The translations under genes and the position numbers were made by a program. Below the pieces are notes generated by a model, which had not been told where the DNA came from, did not search any database, and was given only the letters and a program-made list of their open reading frames with translations. 64,000 bases of DNA, from NCBI GenBank assembly GCA_025356655.1, contig JANXRW010000004.1, positions 1 through 64,000 of the forward strand. Direction: 5' to 3'. Positions 44,753-55,404 of the stretch are shown piece after piece (within the stretch, counting starts at the first letter, position 1; every line of letters starts with the position of its first letter). The DNA is from Betaproteobacteria bacterium (GTDB lineage Bacteria; Pseudomonadota; Gammaproteobacteria; Burkholderiales; SHXO01).

Positions 44753-45883
44753 TCAGCCGCCGATGCTGGCCGGGGGCCGTGCCGCCGGGGCCCAGGCAGC
44801 GATCCGGGGCGTGGTCGAGCGCACCGCGGCGTTCTGCGCCCGATGGCGCAGGGCATGGTCCATCAGCACCAGGGCCAGCATCGCTTCGGCCACCGGTGTG
44901 GCGCGGATACCCACGCAGGGGTCGTGACGCCCGGTCGTTTGCACCTGCACGGGTTGTCCGTCGATATCGATGGAGCGGCGGGGAATGCGGATACTGGAGG
45001 TCGGCTTGATGGCGATGCCGACAACCACGTCCTGACCCGTGGAGATACCGCCCAGGATCCCCCCAGCGTTGTTGGAGAGGAACCCTTCAGGGGTCATCTC
45101 GTCGCCATGCTCGGAGCCCTTCTGGGCGACCGAGGCGAAGCCGGCGCCGATCTCTACGGCCTTGACCGCATTGATCCCCATCATGGCGTAGGCGATCTCG
45201 GCATCTAAGCGGTCATAGACCGGTTCGCCCCAGCCCGGGGGGAGCCCCGTGGCCACCACCGTGATCTTCGCGCCGGCCGAATCCCCCGCGCGGCGCAGCC
45301 CGTCCATGAAGGCCTCGAGCGCCGGCACGGCGGTTGCGTCCGCCGCGAAGAAGGGGTTCTCCCCCACCGCGTCCCAGGAGCGGAACGGCACCTCGATGGG
45401 TCCCAATTGGCAGAGGTAGCCGCGGACCTGAACGCCGTGCTCGTACGCCAGCCATTTGCGGGCGATGGCCCCAGCGGCCACGCGCACGGCGGTCTCACGC
45501 GCAGAGGAACGCCCCCCGCCGCGGTAATCCCGCACACCGTACTTCTGCCAGTAGACATAGTCCGCATGCCCAGGGCGGAAGGTCCGCGCGATGTCCGTGT
45601 AGTCCTTGCTGCGAGCGTCGACGTTGCGGATCAAGAGCGCAATGGGCGTGCCGGTGGTGCGCCCCTCGAACAGGCCGGACAGGATCTCCACCGAGTCGGT
45701 TTCCTGACGCTGCGTGACGTGACGCGAGGTGCCTGGCCGACGCCGGTCCAGGTCCCGTTGCACGTCTTCTACCGTGAGCGCAAGACCGGGGGGACAACCG
45801 TCGACCACACAGCCGATCGCTGGACCGTGACTCTCGCCGAAGGAAGTCACGCTAAAGAGCTTGCCGAGGGTATTGCCGGACAT
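44753..45883 (-). CDS. aroC: Chorismate synthase
   Basis: [36 protein letters not shown]. Confidence 0.96.
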   Translation of the reverse strand: MSGNTLGKLFSVTSFGESHGPAIGCVVDGCPPGLALTVEDVQRDLDRRRPGTSRHVTQRQETDSVEILSGLFEGRTTGTPIALLIRNVDARSKDYTDIARTFRPGHADYVYWQKYGVRDYRGGGRSSARETAVRVAAGAIARKWLAYEHGVQVRGYLCQLGPIEVPFRSWDAVGENPFFAADATAVPALEAFMDGLRRAGDSAGAKITVVATGLPPGWGEPVYDRLDAEIAYAMMGINAVKAVEIGAGFASVAQKGSEHGDEMTPEGFLSNNAGGILGGISTGQDVVVGIAIKPTSSIRIPRRSIDIDGQPVQVQTTGRHDPCVGIRATPVAEAMLALVLMDHALRHRAQNAAVRSTTPRIAAWAPAARPPASIGG

Positions 45884-45978
45884 GGGAATGGGAAGCCAGA
45901 CTTGGGGGGGATCCGACCCCGGGTAAAACCCCGAGGATCGGCGGGAAACTATAGCACAGGCCTGCCCGCCCGCCGGGC

Positions 45979-47472
45979 TTAGGCCGGCGGCGTAGCCGCG
46001 AGCGCAGCGCCCAAGCGCTCATCCATGAGCAGGCCGAGGCCCCAGCCTACGCCGAAGCCGGTGATGTCGGTGCCCACGGCGCCTAGGCCACCCTTGCAGT
46101 TGGCAGCCGCCAGATCCACGTGCAGCCACGGAAGCCCCTGCACGAAGCGCTGCAGCAGCCGTGCCGCGAGGATGTGGTCCGCCTCGCCCTCGAGCGTGCA
46201 TTGTTTGACATCGGCCACCTTGCTCTCCAGGGCCGCGTCGTAGTCCTCGTCCAGCGGAAAGCTGCACACCCGCTCACCGCTGCGCCACCCTGCCTCGACC
46301 GCCAGCGCCGCCAATTCGGGCCGATTGGCGAACACACCGGCGTAGCGTTGCCCGAGCGCGGTGATCATGCTCCCGGTGAGGGTAGCGAAGTCCACCAGCA
46401 GCGCCGGCTTCTCCTTGGCGGCCAGGGTCAGGGTATCGGCCAGCACCATACGGCCTTCGGCATCGGTGTGGACCACCTCGATGGTGGTGCCGTCGAGGGC
46501 ACGCACCACCTCGTTTTGCTTATAGGCCTCGGGGCTGATGTGATTCTGTGCCAGCGCCAGCCAGCCGGTGATAGCCAGGGGCAGGCGCAGTTGCGTGGCC
46601 GCGCTCAACAAGCCCAGCACCACCGCTGAGCCGTTCATGTCCTCGTGCATGCCATGCATGTAGCGGGCAGGCTTGAGGTTATGACCGCCCGTATCGAAGC
46701 AGATGCCCTTGCCCACCAGGGCGACCTCCGGCGCAGCGCGGCGCGAGCGCGCGGGCTGGTAACGCAGACGCAGGATGGCGGCATCCTTGCGCGGACTGCC
46801 GCGCGCCACCGCGAGGAAGGCGCCCGCACCCAGGCGCTCCAGCGCCTTGGTGTCGTAAGCCTTGCACCCCCAGCCCTGCGCCGCAGCCAGGGCCTCCACG
46901 CGCTTGCGGTAGCTGCCCGGGTCGAGTTCGTTGGGTGGCAATGCGGTGAGTTCCCGCGCCAAAAAATTGCCCTGCGCCGTGGCCACCGCAACCGCCAGCC
47001 CGGCGGCATCGGGAGCGCCCCGCAGGCGGATGGTTCCCAGGGCCCGGGCGGGCTTCTGGCTGCGCCGCGTCGGCAGCGGCGCGCCGTTGACCAAGGCGCA
47101 GTACACCGCCACCCGGGCAAGCTCCGCCCGCGGGGCCAGCGCTCCGTGGAGTTCGATAACCAACAGTTTTGGGGACTCCGCCAGCAGCGGTGCCAGCGCC
47201 TTGCACAGTAGGCTCTGGCGCTCGAAGGCCGAGCGACCCACGGGCACCGCGACGAACATCCTGAGGACGCCGTCGTCCAGGGTGAGGGACGCGCCCTTGT
47301 CCAAGTCATGGGGCTTCAGGCCGCGCCGGTCGAGTACCCGTGCCAAAGCAACGGCGAGCACCGGGGGCAGGTCTGCCGGCAGGCTACCGGTGTCTGCCCA
47401 CAGGTGCAGTACATGGGTCGGCGCCGGCGCACCGCGGCCGCTGCGCTCCGAGAGGTCGAGTTTTGCGAGCAT
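45979..47472 (-). CDS. M17 leucyl aminopeptidase family protein
   Basis: [23 protein letters not shown]-like [14 protein letters not shown]. Confidence 0.92.
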   Translation of the reverse strand: MLAKLDLSERSGRGAPAPTHVLHLWADTGSLPADLPPVLAVALARVLDRRGLKPHDLDKGASLTLDDGVLRMFVAVPVGRSAFERQSLLCKALAPLLAESPKLLVIELHGALAPRAELARVAVYCALVNGAPLPTRRSQKPARALGTIRLRGAPDAAGLAVAVATAQGNFLARELTALPPNELDPGSYRKRVEALAAAQGWGCKAYDTKALERLGAGAFLAVARGSPRKDAAILRLRYQPARSRRAAPEVALVGKGICFDTGGHNLKPARYMHGMHEDMNGSAVVLGLLSAATQLRLPLAITGWLALAQNHISPEAYKQNEVVRALDGTTIEVVHTDAEGRMVLADTLTLAAKEKPALLVDFATLTGSMITALGQRYAGVFANRPELAALAVEAGWRSGERVCSFPLDEDYDAALESKVADVKQCTLEGEADHILAARLLQRFVQGLPWLHVDLAAANCKGGLGAVGTDITGFGVGWGLGLLMDERLGAALAATPPA

Positions 47473-47621
47473 GAGGAATCTCCTGTGGCCAGCGCCCGAT
47501 TATAGCGGGCTCACTGCGGCGGCCCGCCCCCTCTCGGCTTGCAGGGTGGTTCGGCCGTGGCTCGGGCATCGGCGGGGCGGCTATTGCTACACTGGCGGTA
47601 AATTCTACGCGCGAGCCTATC

Positions 47622-48455
47622 ATGCAGATCTACCACGACCTGATCCGCGACATTCTGGCCAACGGAACCCGAAAGGCCGACCGCACGGGCACCGGGACCC
47701 TCAGTGTCTTCGGACGGCAGTGCCGCTTCGACCTGTCGCAGGGATTCCCGGTGGTGACAACCAAGCGCATCCACATCAAAAGCGTGGTGCACGAGCTGCT
47801 TTGGTTTCTCAGTGGCGACACGAACATCGCCTATCTGAAGGCTAACGGCGTGAGCATCTGGGACGAATGGGCGGACGAACACGGTGACTTGGGGCCCGTC
47901 TACGGGCACCAGTGGCGCCATTGGCCGGCGCGTGATGGCAGCACGATCGACCAGTTGACGCAACTCATGGACCAGATCCGAACCCGCCCCCATTCGCGAC
48001 GGCTCCTGCTCACGGCGCTCAACGTCGCGGACTTCCCCGACGAGAGCCTGTCGCCCGTGGAAAACGCCCGACGAGGCCTGATGGCACTCGCGCCCTGCCA
48101 CTGCTTCGCGCAGTTCTACGTGAACGAGGGGGCTCTGAGTTGCCTGCTTTATTGCCGCAGCCAAGACGTCTTTCTGGGCACGCCCTTCAACTGGGCCAGC
48201 TATGCGCTGCTCACGCACATGATCGCGCAGCAATGTGACCTGCGGGTCGGTGACCTGGTGTGGAGCGCCGGGGATTGCCACCTCTACCTGAACCACTTGG
48301 AACAGGTCGAGACGCTGCTCGCGCGCGCCCCGCTGCCGCTGCCACGGCTCGCCATCGGGCGCCGCCCGGCGAACCTTTTTGACTACCGATACGAGGACTT
48401 CGACTTCCCGGATTATCAGTGCCACCCGGCTATCAAGGCCCCCATTGCGGTTTGA
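47622..48455 (+). CDS. thyA: Thymidylate synthase
   Basis: [60 protein letters not shown]. Confidence 0.97.
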   Translation: MQIYHDLIRDILANGTRKADRTGTGTLSVFGRQCRFDLSQGFPVVTTKRIHIKSVVHELLWFLSGDTNIAYLKANGVSIWDEWADEHGDLGPVYGHQWRHWPARDGSTIDQLTQLMDQIRTRPHSRRLLLTALNVADFPDESLSPVENARRGLMALAPCHCFAQFYVNEGALSCLLYCRSQDVFLGTPFNWASYALLTHMIAQQCDLRVGDLVWSAGDCHLYLNHLEQVETLLARAPLPLPRLAIGRRPANLFDYRYEDFDFPDYQCHPAIKAPIAV

Positions 48456-48459
48456 TGAC

Positions 48460-48972
48460 GTGGACGCCACACAGGATCCCCGCTCGCTTTACTTGGTCGT
48501 CGCCGTGGCGCGCAACCGGGTCATCGGCCAGGGCAACCAGTTGCCCTGGCGCCTCCCCGCCGACCTTCGCCACTTCAAGGAACTCACCCTGGGCCACCCC
48601 ATCATCCTGGGTCGGCGAACCCATGAGTCCATCGGCCGCCTGCTCCCGGGGCGGAAGAGTTTCATCCTGAGCCGCGACCCGGGTTATCAGGTCCCGGAGG
48701 CGCTCACCTTCACCGGACTCGACCAGGCGGTGGCGGCGCTGCCCGAGGGCCGTCCGGCCTTCGTCATCGGCGGAGCCCAGGTCTACGCCGCTGCGCTGCC
48801 GTTCTGCTCTCGTATCCATTGCACGGAAGTGCTGGCCGACTACCCCGGCGACCGTTTCTTCCCGGCGCTGGACCCGCTGGCCTGGCAAGAGGCGGAGCGC
48901 GAGCACAACGGACCAGCGGAGGGGGCGCCCGCCTTTGATTTCGTCCGCTACGAGCGCATCGCGCCCGCCTGA
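48460..48972 (+). CDS. folA: Dihydrofolate reductase
   Basis: VVAVARNRVIGQGNQLPWRLPADLRHFKELTLGHPIILGRRTHESIG; GTG start at 48460 just after thyA. Confidence 0.95.
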   Translation: MDATQDPRSLYLVVAVARNRVIGQGNQLPWRLPADLRHFKELTLGHPIILGRRTHESIGRLLPGRKSFILSRDPGYQVPEALTFTGLDQAVAALPEGRPAFVIGGAQVYAAALPFCSRIHCTEVLADYPGDRFFPALDPLAWQEAEREHNGPAEGAPAFDFVRYERIAPA

Positions 48973-48979
48973 GGCCCGA

Positions 48980-49954
48980 GTGAGAGCAGCCCCTGTACCT
49001 CGGCAGGCAGTCAGCTTCGTCATCGAACTAGAAAACCTGCGTCGAGCCCAGGCCGATCGCCTCCCCTCGGTGCTACAGCGATTGGCGAGCGAATTGCGCC
49101 ACTGTGCGCCCCGGTTACTCCCCCCCCTGGAGGTGTTCCTGGTATGCAACCAGGGCGACTCAGTCGCCGGTGCACCCGAGACTGCGTTGAGAAACCTCTT
49201 CCGAGGCGTCACCCTGAACGTCGAAGCGCTGGTGTGTGAAGGGCTGGATTACTACCAGATGAAGAACGCGGGAGCCCTACGGGCGCGAGGCGACCTGGTG
49301 ATCTTCCTCGACAGCGATGTCTTGCCCGACGAGGGTTGGCTCGAGGCCATGCTCAGCGCCTTCGACGACCCCGCCGTGGAGGTCGTCACGGGATGCACCT
49401 ACGTGGCCCCACAGGGTTTGTACCGAAAGGCCTTCGCGCTTTTTTGGTTCTATGGCCTGCGCCCGGAATCAGTCCAGTTGGCACCTACCACCCGCTTCTA
49501 CGCCAACAATCTTGCCTTTCGCAGGCCCATCATCACCGCGCATCCGTTTCCCGACCTGCGCCCACGCTTTCGTGGGCAGTGCGCGGAACTGGCACGGCGA
49601 CTGGTCGCGCAGCGCGTGGGGATTTTTTGTGCCGCCGGCGCGCGGGTCGAGCACCCACCGCCCAAGGGCTGGAACCACTTCCTACGCCGTGCCCTCTGCG
49701 AAGGCCACGACACCACCCTGGAATTGCGCGCGACAGAAGGCACCCCAAGCTTAGTGGGCGTTTGGGCGCGCTGGCGCGATGGCCAGCGGCGCGCGGGGCA
49801 GCGCATCAGGGAGCAGGGAGCCGGGGTCGGGCTTCGCCGCCGGGAAATCCTACCGGCGCACGCTATTGCCCTCGCCTATTTCAGCCTTCGGGCGTTAGGC
49901 GAGCTGCTTGCCCGCGTGGCACCCGCATTCCTTCGCCGCCACTTCGGTATTTAG
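48980..49954 (+). CDS. Family 2 glycosyltransferase
   Basis: KNAGALRARGDLVIFLDSDVLPDEGWLEAMLSAF (GT-A DxD-type); GTG start at 48980 suggested. Confidence 0.8.
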   Translation: MRAAPVPRQAVSFVIELENLRRAQADRLPSVLQRLASELRHCAPRLLPPLEVFLVCNQGDSVAGAPETALRNLFRGVTLNVEALVCEGLDYYQMKNAGALRARGDLVIFLDSDVLPDEGWLEAMLSAFDDPAVEVVTGCTYVAPQGLYRKAFALFWFYGLRPESVQLAPTTRFYANNLAFRRPIITAHPFPDLRPRFRGQCAELARRLVAQRVGIFCAAGARVEHPPPKGWNHFLRRALCEGHDTTLELRATEGTPSLVGVWARWRDGQRRAGQRIREQGAGVGLRRREILPAHAIALAYFSLRALGELLARVAPAFLRRHFGI

Positions 49955-49975
49955 CCCCCTCCCCGCGGTGGGCGA

Positions 49976-51514
49976 CTAACGCCGTAGACTCACCGGCCCC
50001 AGAGGCGCCAGGGCGGCGCGCGCGGCAGAGGCGCCCTGCACCCTTAGCCCAGGGACAGCGCTGCCACCGCCGGCGATGCTCCCGCCGGCCAGCCCCGCCG
50101 TGGAGCGATAACCCGCAGAGCCCCCGAAGCTCGTGGTGTGAGTCCCATCATCAGGGCTCGAAGAGCCGATGAAGATGAGACCCAGGCGTTCGGCCTTGGC
50201 ACCGGCCACCACCCCCCCCACCGCGGCGAAGCTGCAGGAGCCCACCCCCGAGGAGGAGCAATTGAGCGAATCGCTGAACCGCGAGCCTCCCGCGGAAATC
50301 TGCAAGGACGTGGGCGAGGCGCTCGACAGCGTGAGGACTTGACCCGGCAGGGAGAGTTGCAGCCCGCTGATGTTGAGCGAGGTGTTGAGGGTGTCCAAAA
50401 CCACCGTTCCGCCGTTGGTGATGGGCACGACGCCCGAGTGACTGGCCGACGGGTAGTTCGTAGTCCAACTCACGACGCCGGAAATGAGCGTGAAGTTGAG
50501 AAAGCGGCGGCCACCGCCCGTCGTGGAATCCACCTGGACCGGCGTGCCCGCGGTGTAGTGCCGATACTCCCCGGTGCTGGGGGACTGGGTTGTACCCCAG
50601 GCGAGGATGCCGTCATTACCGACAGCGGGCACGCCGCCCACCAAGGCCGGCGCAGAGAAGGTGACGGTGCCCGGCGAGACAATCATGGAAACCGCGCGCG
50701 ACACAAAGGTGACCTGACCCGGCTGAGAACCGGGGACTTGCAGCGAACTACCATCGTAGTAGGCGCTGGTCAGGTCTCGCGTACCGGTGAACTCGTTCCC
50801 GCCCAGGGTGGCGTTGCCGCCCGTGGAAGTCGTGTCGTTGGTACTGGAGTAGGTGTTGTTCGCCGAGGGCGGCGTATTGACCTGGGGCGGCCGAGCCCTG
50901 TGCTTCGGCGTCTGGTCTAGGCCGTTGATCACGTAAGCGTCGCCGGTACTGAAGGTCTGGCAGCCACCGGTGCCGCAGACCACGATCCCGCCGTCGGCCA
51001 CGTCCCCGGACACCGTCTGAGCCCCGCCGGTCCCGGGAACGTAGTCAGCCGTGTAGGCCGTGCCGCGGATGCCGATGGTGGCCACGGTGGTGCTGAGCTG
51101 GTAGGCTTGGTGGTTACTCTTGCCGATGAAGCCGGTCACGGTACGAAGGCCGCCCTTCAGCAGGCTGAAGAAGCCCTTTTCATCGCCGTCGGGCTTGCCC
51201 GCATAGCGGTACTGATCGATGCGAAACTCGCTCCCCGGCTTGAGCGATACGAAAGCGCCGTCGGTGAAGCGCAGCTGTACCCGGCCATCGCCGGTCAGGA
51301 TCGTGTCCCCCTCGGCCAGCTCCGTCCCGCGCGAAAGCGGGCGCGCGGCCGCCCCTGGGGCGGTAGCGGTCGCGCCACCGAAAGCGAATTCCACTCGGGC
51401 CGCGGGCGCAGCCTGCGCAGCCATCGGGAAAACCGCTAAAAGCGCCAACGCCACTGGCGTCAGCATCCCGCCCGGAACCCTGTGCGCTACCAACCTGCCT
51501 TGGAACGTTTTCAT
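49976..51514 (-). CDS. FecR-domain secreted protein with a possible TbpB-like C-terminal beta-barrel region
   Basis: Signal peptide; GTELAEGDTILTGDGRVQLRFTDGAFVSLKPGSEFRIDQYRY...GGLRTVTGFIGK...YQLSTTVATIGIRGTAY; C-term SCSFAAVGGVVAGAKAERLGLIFIGSSSPDDGTHTTSFGGSAGYRS. Confidence 0.8.
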   Translation of the reverse strand: MKTFQGRLVAHRVPGGMLTPVALALLAVFPMAAQAAPAARVEFAFGGATATAPGAAARPLSRGTELAEGDTILTGDGRVQLRFTDGAFVSLKPGSEFRIDQYRYAGKPDGDEKGFFSLLKGGLRTVTGFIGKSNHQAYQLSTTVATIGIRGTAYTADYVPGTGGAQTVSGDVADGGIVVCGTGGCQTFSTGDAYVINGLDQTPKHRARPPQVNTPPSANNTYSSTNDTTSTGGNATLGGNEFTGTRDLTSAYYDGSSLQVPGSQPGQVTFVSRAVSMIVSPGTVTFSAPALVGGVPAVGNDGILAWGTTQSPSTGEYRHYTAGTPVQVDSTTGGGRRFLNFTLISGVVSWTTNYPSASHSGVVPITNGGTVVLDTLNTSLNISGLQLSLPGQVLTLSSASPTSLQISAGGSRFSDSLNCSSSGVGSCSFAAVGGVVAGAKAERLGLIFIGSSSPDDGTHTTSFGGSAGYRSTAGLAGGSIAGGGSAVPGLRVQGASAARAALAPLGPVSLRR

Positions 51515-51609
51515 GCTTTGCCTCCACCGGGCCCTGGCACCCGCCAGTGCGCCCTTGGTCCCGCAAACCGGCCAGGGGCTACTCCCCTCGCCGCCTTAAG
51601 CTCAGGGCA

Positions 51610-52950
51610 TCAGAACTCGCGCCGCGCCGTGACAAAGACCTGAGTCTGATCGAACTGGTTGATGGGGATGTTCGAACGGTTGTTGACGTAGCTAAGCTGC
51701 GGCGAGATCACCCAACCCTTCACGGTGTTGATGCGCAGCCCTAACGACCCAGTCAATTGCAAATCGCCGCGGTCGAGGTTGAACAAAGGATCTGTTCCGC
51801 GATAATCGCGCCGCTCGGCCGAGCCGGAAAGGAACAGGCTCATGCGTTCGCTGATCCGCTTCGTCCCCCCCAGCCGCAGCCCGATCGGGTTGTGGCCCAG
51901 GTATTCGAAAGCACCGAGCTTGGACTCCTCCACACCGCCATACACCCCGGCGTAGACAAGCGGATCCCCGCCGCGGAACGTGTGCGCGTAGCCGAGGCCC
52001 AGGATGTAACGGTTGGCATCGCGCCCAAGCTGCTCCGGGTAGCTAAGCGACGCATACTGCCCATAGACCGTCATCTGGTTGTTGGCGTCGTAGTCATGGG
52101 TCCACTGAAAAGTAGCCCCAACCGCGTCACGGTACTCGAAGCGCAGTGTCGGATCATCCAGGAAGAACATGTTGGCCTGGGCGATGGCGGTGAAAGTCTC
52201 CTTGCCGATTTGCTTGGTAACACCCAGGTACGCATCCAGGTAGCCGTTGCCGAAATCCGGCTGGTCGACACCGAAACGCTTGCTGACACTGAGCCCGCCC
52301 AGCAGGCCCAGGCCGCCACCCAGCGGCGTCGAGAAATTGAGACCGCCGGTTGCGGAGACGAACCGGTCCTGCTTCACCGCGGAGCGATTATTGACGGTGA
52401 GCACGGCGTTGCCGAGGGCAGGAACGGCCACGTCGGTCAGGGCCGTCGCACTATTGATGTTGCTATCCCAGCCGAGGGCGAATTCCAGAAAGAACTGACT
52501 GGCGAAGCGATCACGCAGCGATAGGTGCTCGATGGCATCGAGGTACTGGTCGACACGTTTCAACTCCTCCCCGTCGGAAGTCTTGGTCTTGAGCGCCTGA
52601 AACTCCTTGCGCGCCGCGTCCGTCTCCCGGAGCGCGAAATAGGCCCGCGCCAGCGCGGCCTTCGCGGTGAAGTTGTCTGGTTGCAGCGCCACGACCCGCT
52701 CGAGTGCGAACACGGCCTGCGTGGGTTTCCCCGCCTCCAGTGCCGCCGAGCCCAGCAGTTGGTCGAAGGCGGGGTCCCCCGCCCGCTCCGACTCCAGGGG
52801 GGCGAGCAGGGCGTAGGCTGCCGGCGCATCCTTGGCCACGAGCAGGCTCCTGGCGCGCGCCAAGTCCGCATCCTCCGCATGACTGGTCAGCGCCCCACAC
52901 AGGAGGACACCGAGTACCGTCGACAATGCCAAGCGCTTCAGAATCTTCAT
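51610..52950 (-). CDS. TPR plus C-terminal DUF560/Slam-like outer-membrane beta-barrel protein
   Basis: Signal peptide; TPR segment (QAVFALERVVALQPDNFTAKAALARAYFALRETDAARKEF); C-term RRDYRGTDPLFNLDRGDLQLTGSLGL...PQLSYVNNRSNIPINQFDQTQVFVTARREF ending in Phe. Confidence 0.75.
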   Translation of the reverse strand: MKILKRLALSTVLGVLLCGALTSHAEDADLARARSLLVAKDAPAAYALLAPLESERAGDPAFDQLLGSAALEAGKPTQAVFALERVVALQPDNFTAKAALARAYFALRETDAARKEFQALKTKTSDGEELKRVDQYLDAIEHLSLRDRFASQFFLEFALGWDSNINSATALTDVAVPALGNAVLTVNNRSAVKQDRFVSATGGLNFSTPLGGGLGLLGGLSVSKRFGVDQPDFGNGYLDAYLGVTKQIGKETFTAIAQANMFFLDDPTLRFEYRDAVGATFQWTHDYDANNQMTVYGQYASLSYPEQLGRDANRYILGLGYAHTFRGGDPLVYAGVYGGVEESKLGAFEYLGHNPIGLRLGGTKRISERMSLFLSGSAERRDYRGTDPLFNLDRGDLQLTGSLGLRINTVKGWVISPQLSYVNNRSNIPINQFDQTQVFVTARREF

Positions 52951-53057
52951 CGCGCCCCCAGGGCCCTGTTCACAAAAAACATTGAGATTACGCGGGAATA
53001 TACACCGAATTTAAGGCTTTGCAGCAGAATGGCCCTCCCGGGGCGCAACCCCTGGGC

Positions 53058-54035
53058 TCAATAGGCGAACCGGTAAGCGCGCAGCCCCTGCGCTTGCCCA
53101 GCCTCGATGAGCGATCCGGCGTCCGCCATCCACGCGCGCCAGCGGAAGTTCACCACCACGTCAAAATCCTCCGCCACCTGGGCGTAAAATTCGAGCGCTG
53201 CGGTCAAGGCTGCGCGCAGGGCATCCCCATCGCCCAAGCGGGCAAGCACCTCCAGCAGTACCAGGCTGGCATTCAGGCATTCCACCGGGAACTCGCGGCT
53301 GCACGAGGCCGCCGCGATCCCCAGCGCGTCGCGCGCCCCCGCCAGGTCGCCCGCACAGTAGCGTCCGTAGCCGAGGAACCAGTGATACCGAGTGCACTGC
53401 GGCTCGTGGGCCAACGCGCAGACCAGGCGCCGGCGGTAGAACGCCCGCTTGGCGGGCAGGTTGGCAAGGTCGGGGGCATGCGCCAGCACCGCACCCTCTT
53501 GCCAGAGCGCCTGCCAGCCCAGCGCCCGGAACGAGGGCTGCATGTTTTCGTGCACGCGACCGCGGCTGCTCGCTCCCCGCCGGAAGATCGCGAGCTTATA
53601 GTCATCCACGAAGTCGCCGCCCAAATCCGTCACCCAGCGCAGGAATAGCCCTTCGGCTTCGGGCTCGGGTGCCGCGATGAGGCGCATGAGGTCCTGCCGG
53701 GAAATCCGCTCGTCCGCGTCCAGCGAGAGAATCCAGGGGGTCCCCAGCGCCTCGTAGGATAGGTTGCGCGCGGCCGCCTTGGACAGGCACTCCGACTCGT
53801 GGAGCCGCGTCTGCAGCGCGGTGATGCCGAACCGATGGCGCAGGATCTCCCGGGTGGCATCCCGCGAGCCGGTGTCGACCACGGCGATCTCGTCGAACAG
53901 GTCGTGAATGGACGCCAGACAGGAAGCGATGCGCGCCTCCTCGTCTCGCACGATCATGGCCAAGCCGATCCGCACGGCGTCCGGCCGAGACTCAGGCCGC
54001 GGGGAGTTCCGAACGGAACTCCTCGTACTTGCCAC
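53058..54035 (-). CDS. Family 2 glycosyltransferase with C-terminal TPR-like region
   Basis: GLAMIVRDEEARIASCLASIHDLFDEIAVVDTGSRDATREIL...WILSLDADERI. Confidence 0.85.
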   Translation of the reverse strand: MASTRSSVRNSPRPESRPDAVRIGLAMIVRDEEARIASCLASIHDLFDEIAVVDTGSRDATREILRHRFGITALQTRLHESECLSKAAARNLSYEALGTPWILSLDADERISRQDLMRLIAAPEPEAEGLFLRWVTDLGGDFVDDYKLAIFRRGASSRGRVHENMQPSFRALGWQALWQEGAVLAHAPDLANLPAKRAFYRRRLVCALAHEPQCTRYHWFLGYGRYCAGDLAGARDALGIAAASCSREFPVECLNASLVLLEVLARLGDGDALRAALTAALEFYAQVAEDFDVVVNFRWRAWMADAGSLIEAGQAQGLRAYRFAY

Positions 54036-55332
54036 CCGGACCCCGAGGGATCGCGTCGCAGTAGCGGATGCTCACCCGGAAGGCAAAGCCCAGCCGCTCG
54101 ACCGCGCCCGAGCGCAGCTGTGCCTCCTCTGCGGCGGTGAGCACCCGGGTGGAAACGAGGCGAACCTCGATGTCCTCGCGGCCGGTCTGCGCGACCTGGA
54201 TCTGCCGCACGCTGTCGAGGCCCCGGAAGGCGTAGCCGATCATCGGCCAGCGCTGTTGCCCATCGGGCAGCAAAAGCATGTTGCGCACTCGCCCAAGGAT
54301 GCGCGAGAGCACGGGCAACCCTCGCCCACAGGGGCAGGGCGGCCCCACCTCGGCGAAGTCCCCGATCCGGTAGCGCAACAGCGGCATCGCAAAGTTGTGC
54401 AAGGCGGTGACCACGACCTGCCCCACCTCGCCAGGTGCGCAGGCCCGCCCTTGTTCGTCGAGGACTTCCATCAGTGCCACCTCGGACTGCACGTGGTAGC
54501 GCCCGGACAGGGGGCACTGGAGTGCCAAATAGCCGCACTCCTGAGTGGAATAGACGTCGCTCACCTCCACCTGCCAGGCCTCCCGGACCAGTTCTCGCGT
54601 CTCCTCGGTGAGGACCTCGGCGAAGCTGCGCGCTTCGCGTAGCCCCGGAGGCGGCCAACCCACGCGCAACCAGTACTTGGCGAGGGCACCGAGGTTGGTG
54701 GCGTGAGTCTGCAAATAGGCCGGCCGGAGCTCGCGCAGGACCTTGGCTTGCTGCTCTATCGACTCGCGGATGGGCTGGACTACGCAGGGCCCCGTGCTGA
54801 GCAAGGGTGAACCCCCGGCGTCCAAGTACCAGCCCGGCAGACGGGCGGGTTCCGCATCCCGGATGGAGAGCAGGACGCTGTTCATGTCGCGCCCGTGCCA
54901 GAGGTGGTCCCGGACGGAACAGACCTCCGTAAAAAAAGCCGCCAGATCGCTCGACCAGAAGGCAACCGGCGTGCCGGTGGAACCCGAGGTGGCGCCCGGC
55001 CGCGCCTGGCCGTGGGAGGGCGGCAGGGACAGCGCGCGCAGGCTTACCCCGGCCGCCTGCACGTCGCCGCGGCCGAGCAGGGGGAGACGGCGCAAATGCT
55101 CCAGCGGTGAATCCCCACCGGCTTCGGGCAGGCGCTCACGCCAATAGGGCACCTGCGCGCGGGCGTGACGCAGCAGTTCCTGGAGCTGCTGCGCCTGCAG
55201 GTCTGCCAGCGCAGCCGCGTCCAACCATTGGGTCTGTTGCAGTTGCATCTGCATGGCGAGCATCACGCTGGCCGCCGAGGACGGGATGGCTGGCCAAGCG
55301 ACGCCGGGGACGCAGGAATTGGCTAGCAGCAA
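53992..55332 (-). CDS. Putative adenylate-forming enzyme (phenylacetate-CoA ligase / CapK-like)
   Basis: ATSGSTGTPVAFWSSDL; YSTQECGYLALQCP; LLRYRIGDFAEVGPPCPCGRGLPVLSRILGR; start uncertain. Confidence 0.82.
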   Translation of the reverse strand: MLLANSCVPGVAWPAIPSSAASVMLAMQMQLQQTQWLDAAALADLQAQQLQELLRHARAQVPYWRERLPEAGGDSPLEHLRRLPLLGRGDVQAAGVSLRALSLPPSHGQARPGATSGSTGTPVAFWSSDLAAFFTEVCSVRDHLWHGRDMNSVLLSIRDAEPARLPGWYLDAGGSPLLSTGPCVVQPIRESIEQQAKVLRELRPAYLQTHATNLGALAKYWLRVGWPPPGLREARSFAEVLTEETRELVREAWQVEVSDVYSTQECGYLALQCPLSGRYHVQSEVALMEVLDEQGRACAPGEVGQVVVTALHNFAMPLLRYRIGDFAEVGPPCPCGRGLPVLSRILGRVRNMLLLPDGQQRWPMIGYAFRGLDSVRQIQVAQTGREDIEVRLVSTRVLTAAEEAQLRSGAVERLGFAFRVSIRYCDAIPRGPGGKYEEFRSELPAA

Positions 55333-55365
55333 GGACGGAGACCGCTCGCCGCAGAGCGCAAGGGA

Positions 55366-55395
55366 CCCGGCGCCATCACCGTCGATGGCGCCGGG
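55366..55395 (-). terminator. 12-bp perfect hairpin immediately downstream of the decarboxylase gene (terminator-like, no strong U-tract)
   Basis: CCCGGCGCCATC-ACCGTC-GATGGCGCCGGG. Confidence 0.5.
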
Positions 55396-55404
55396 AGGCC
55401 GACT

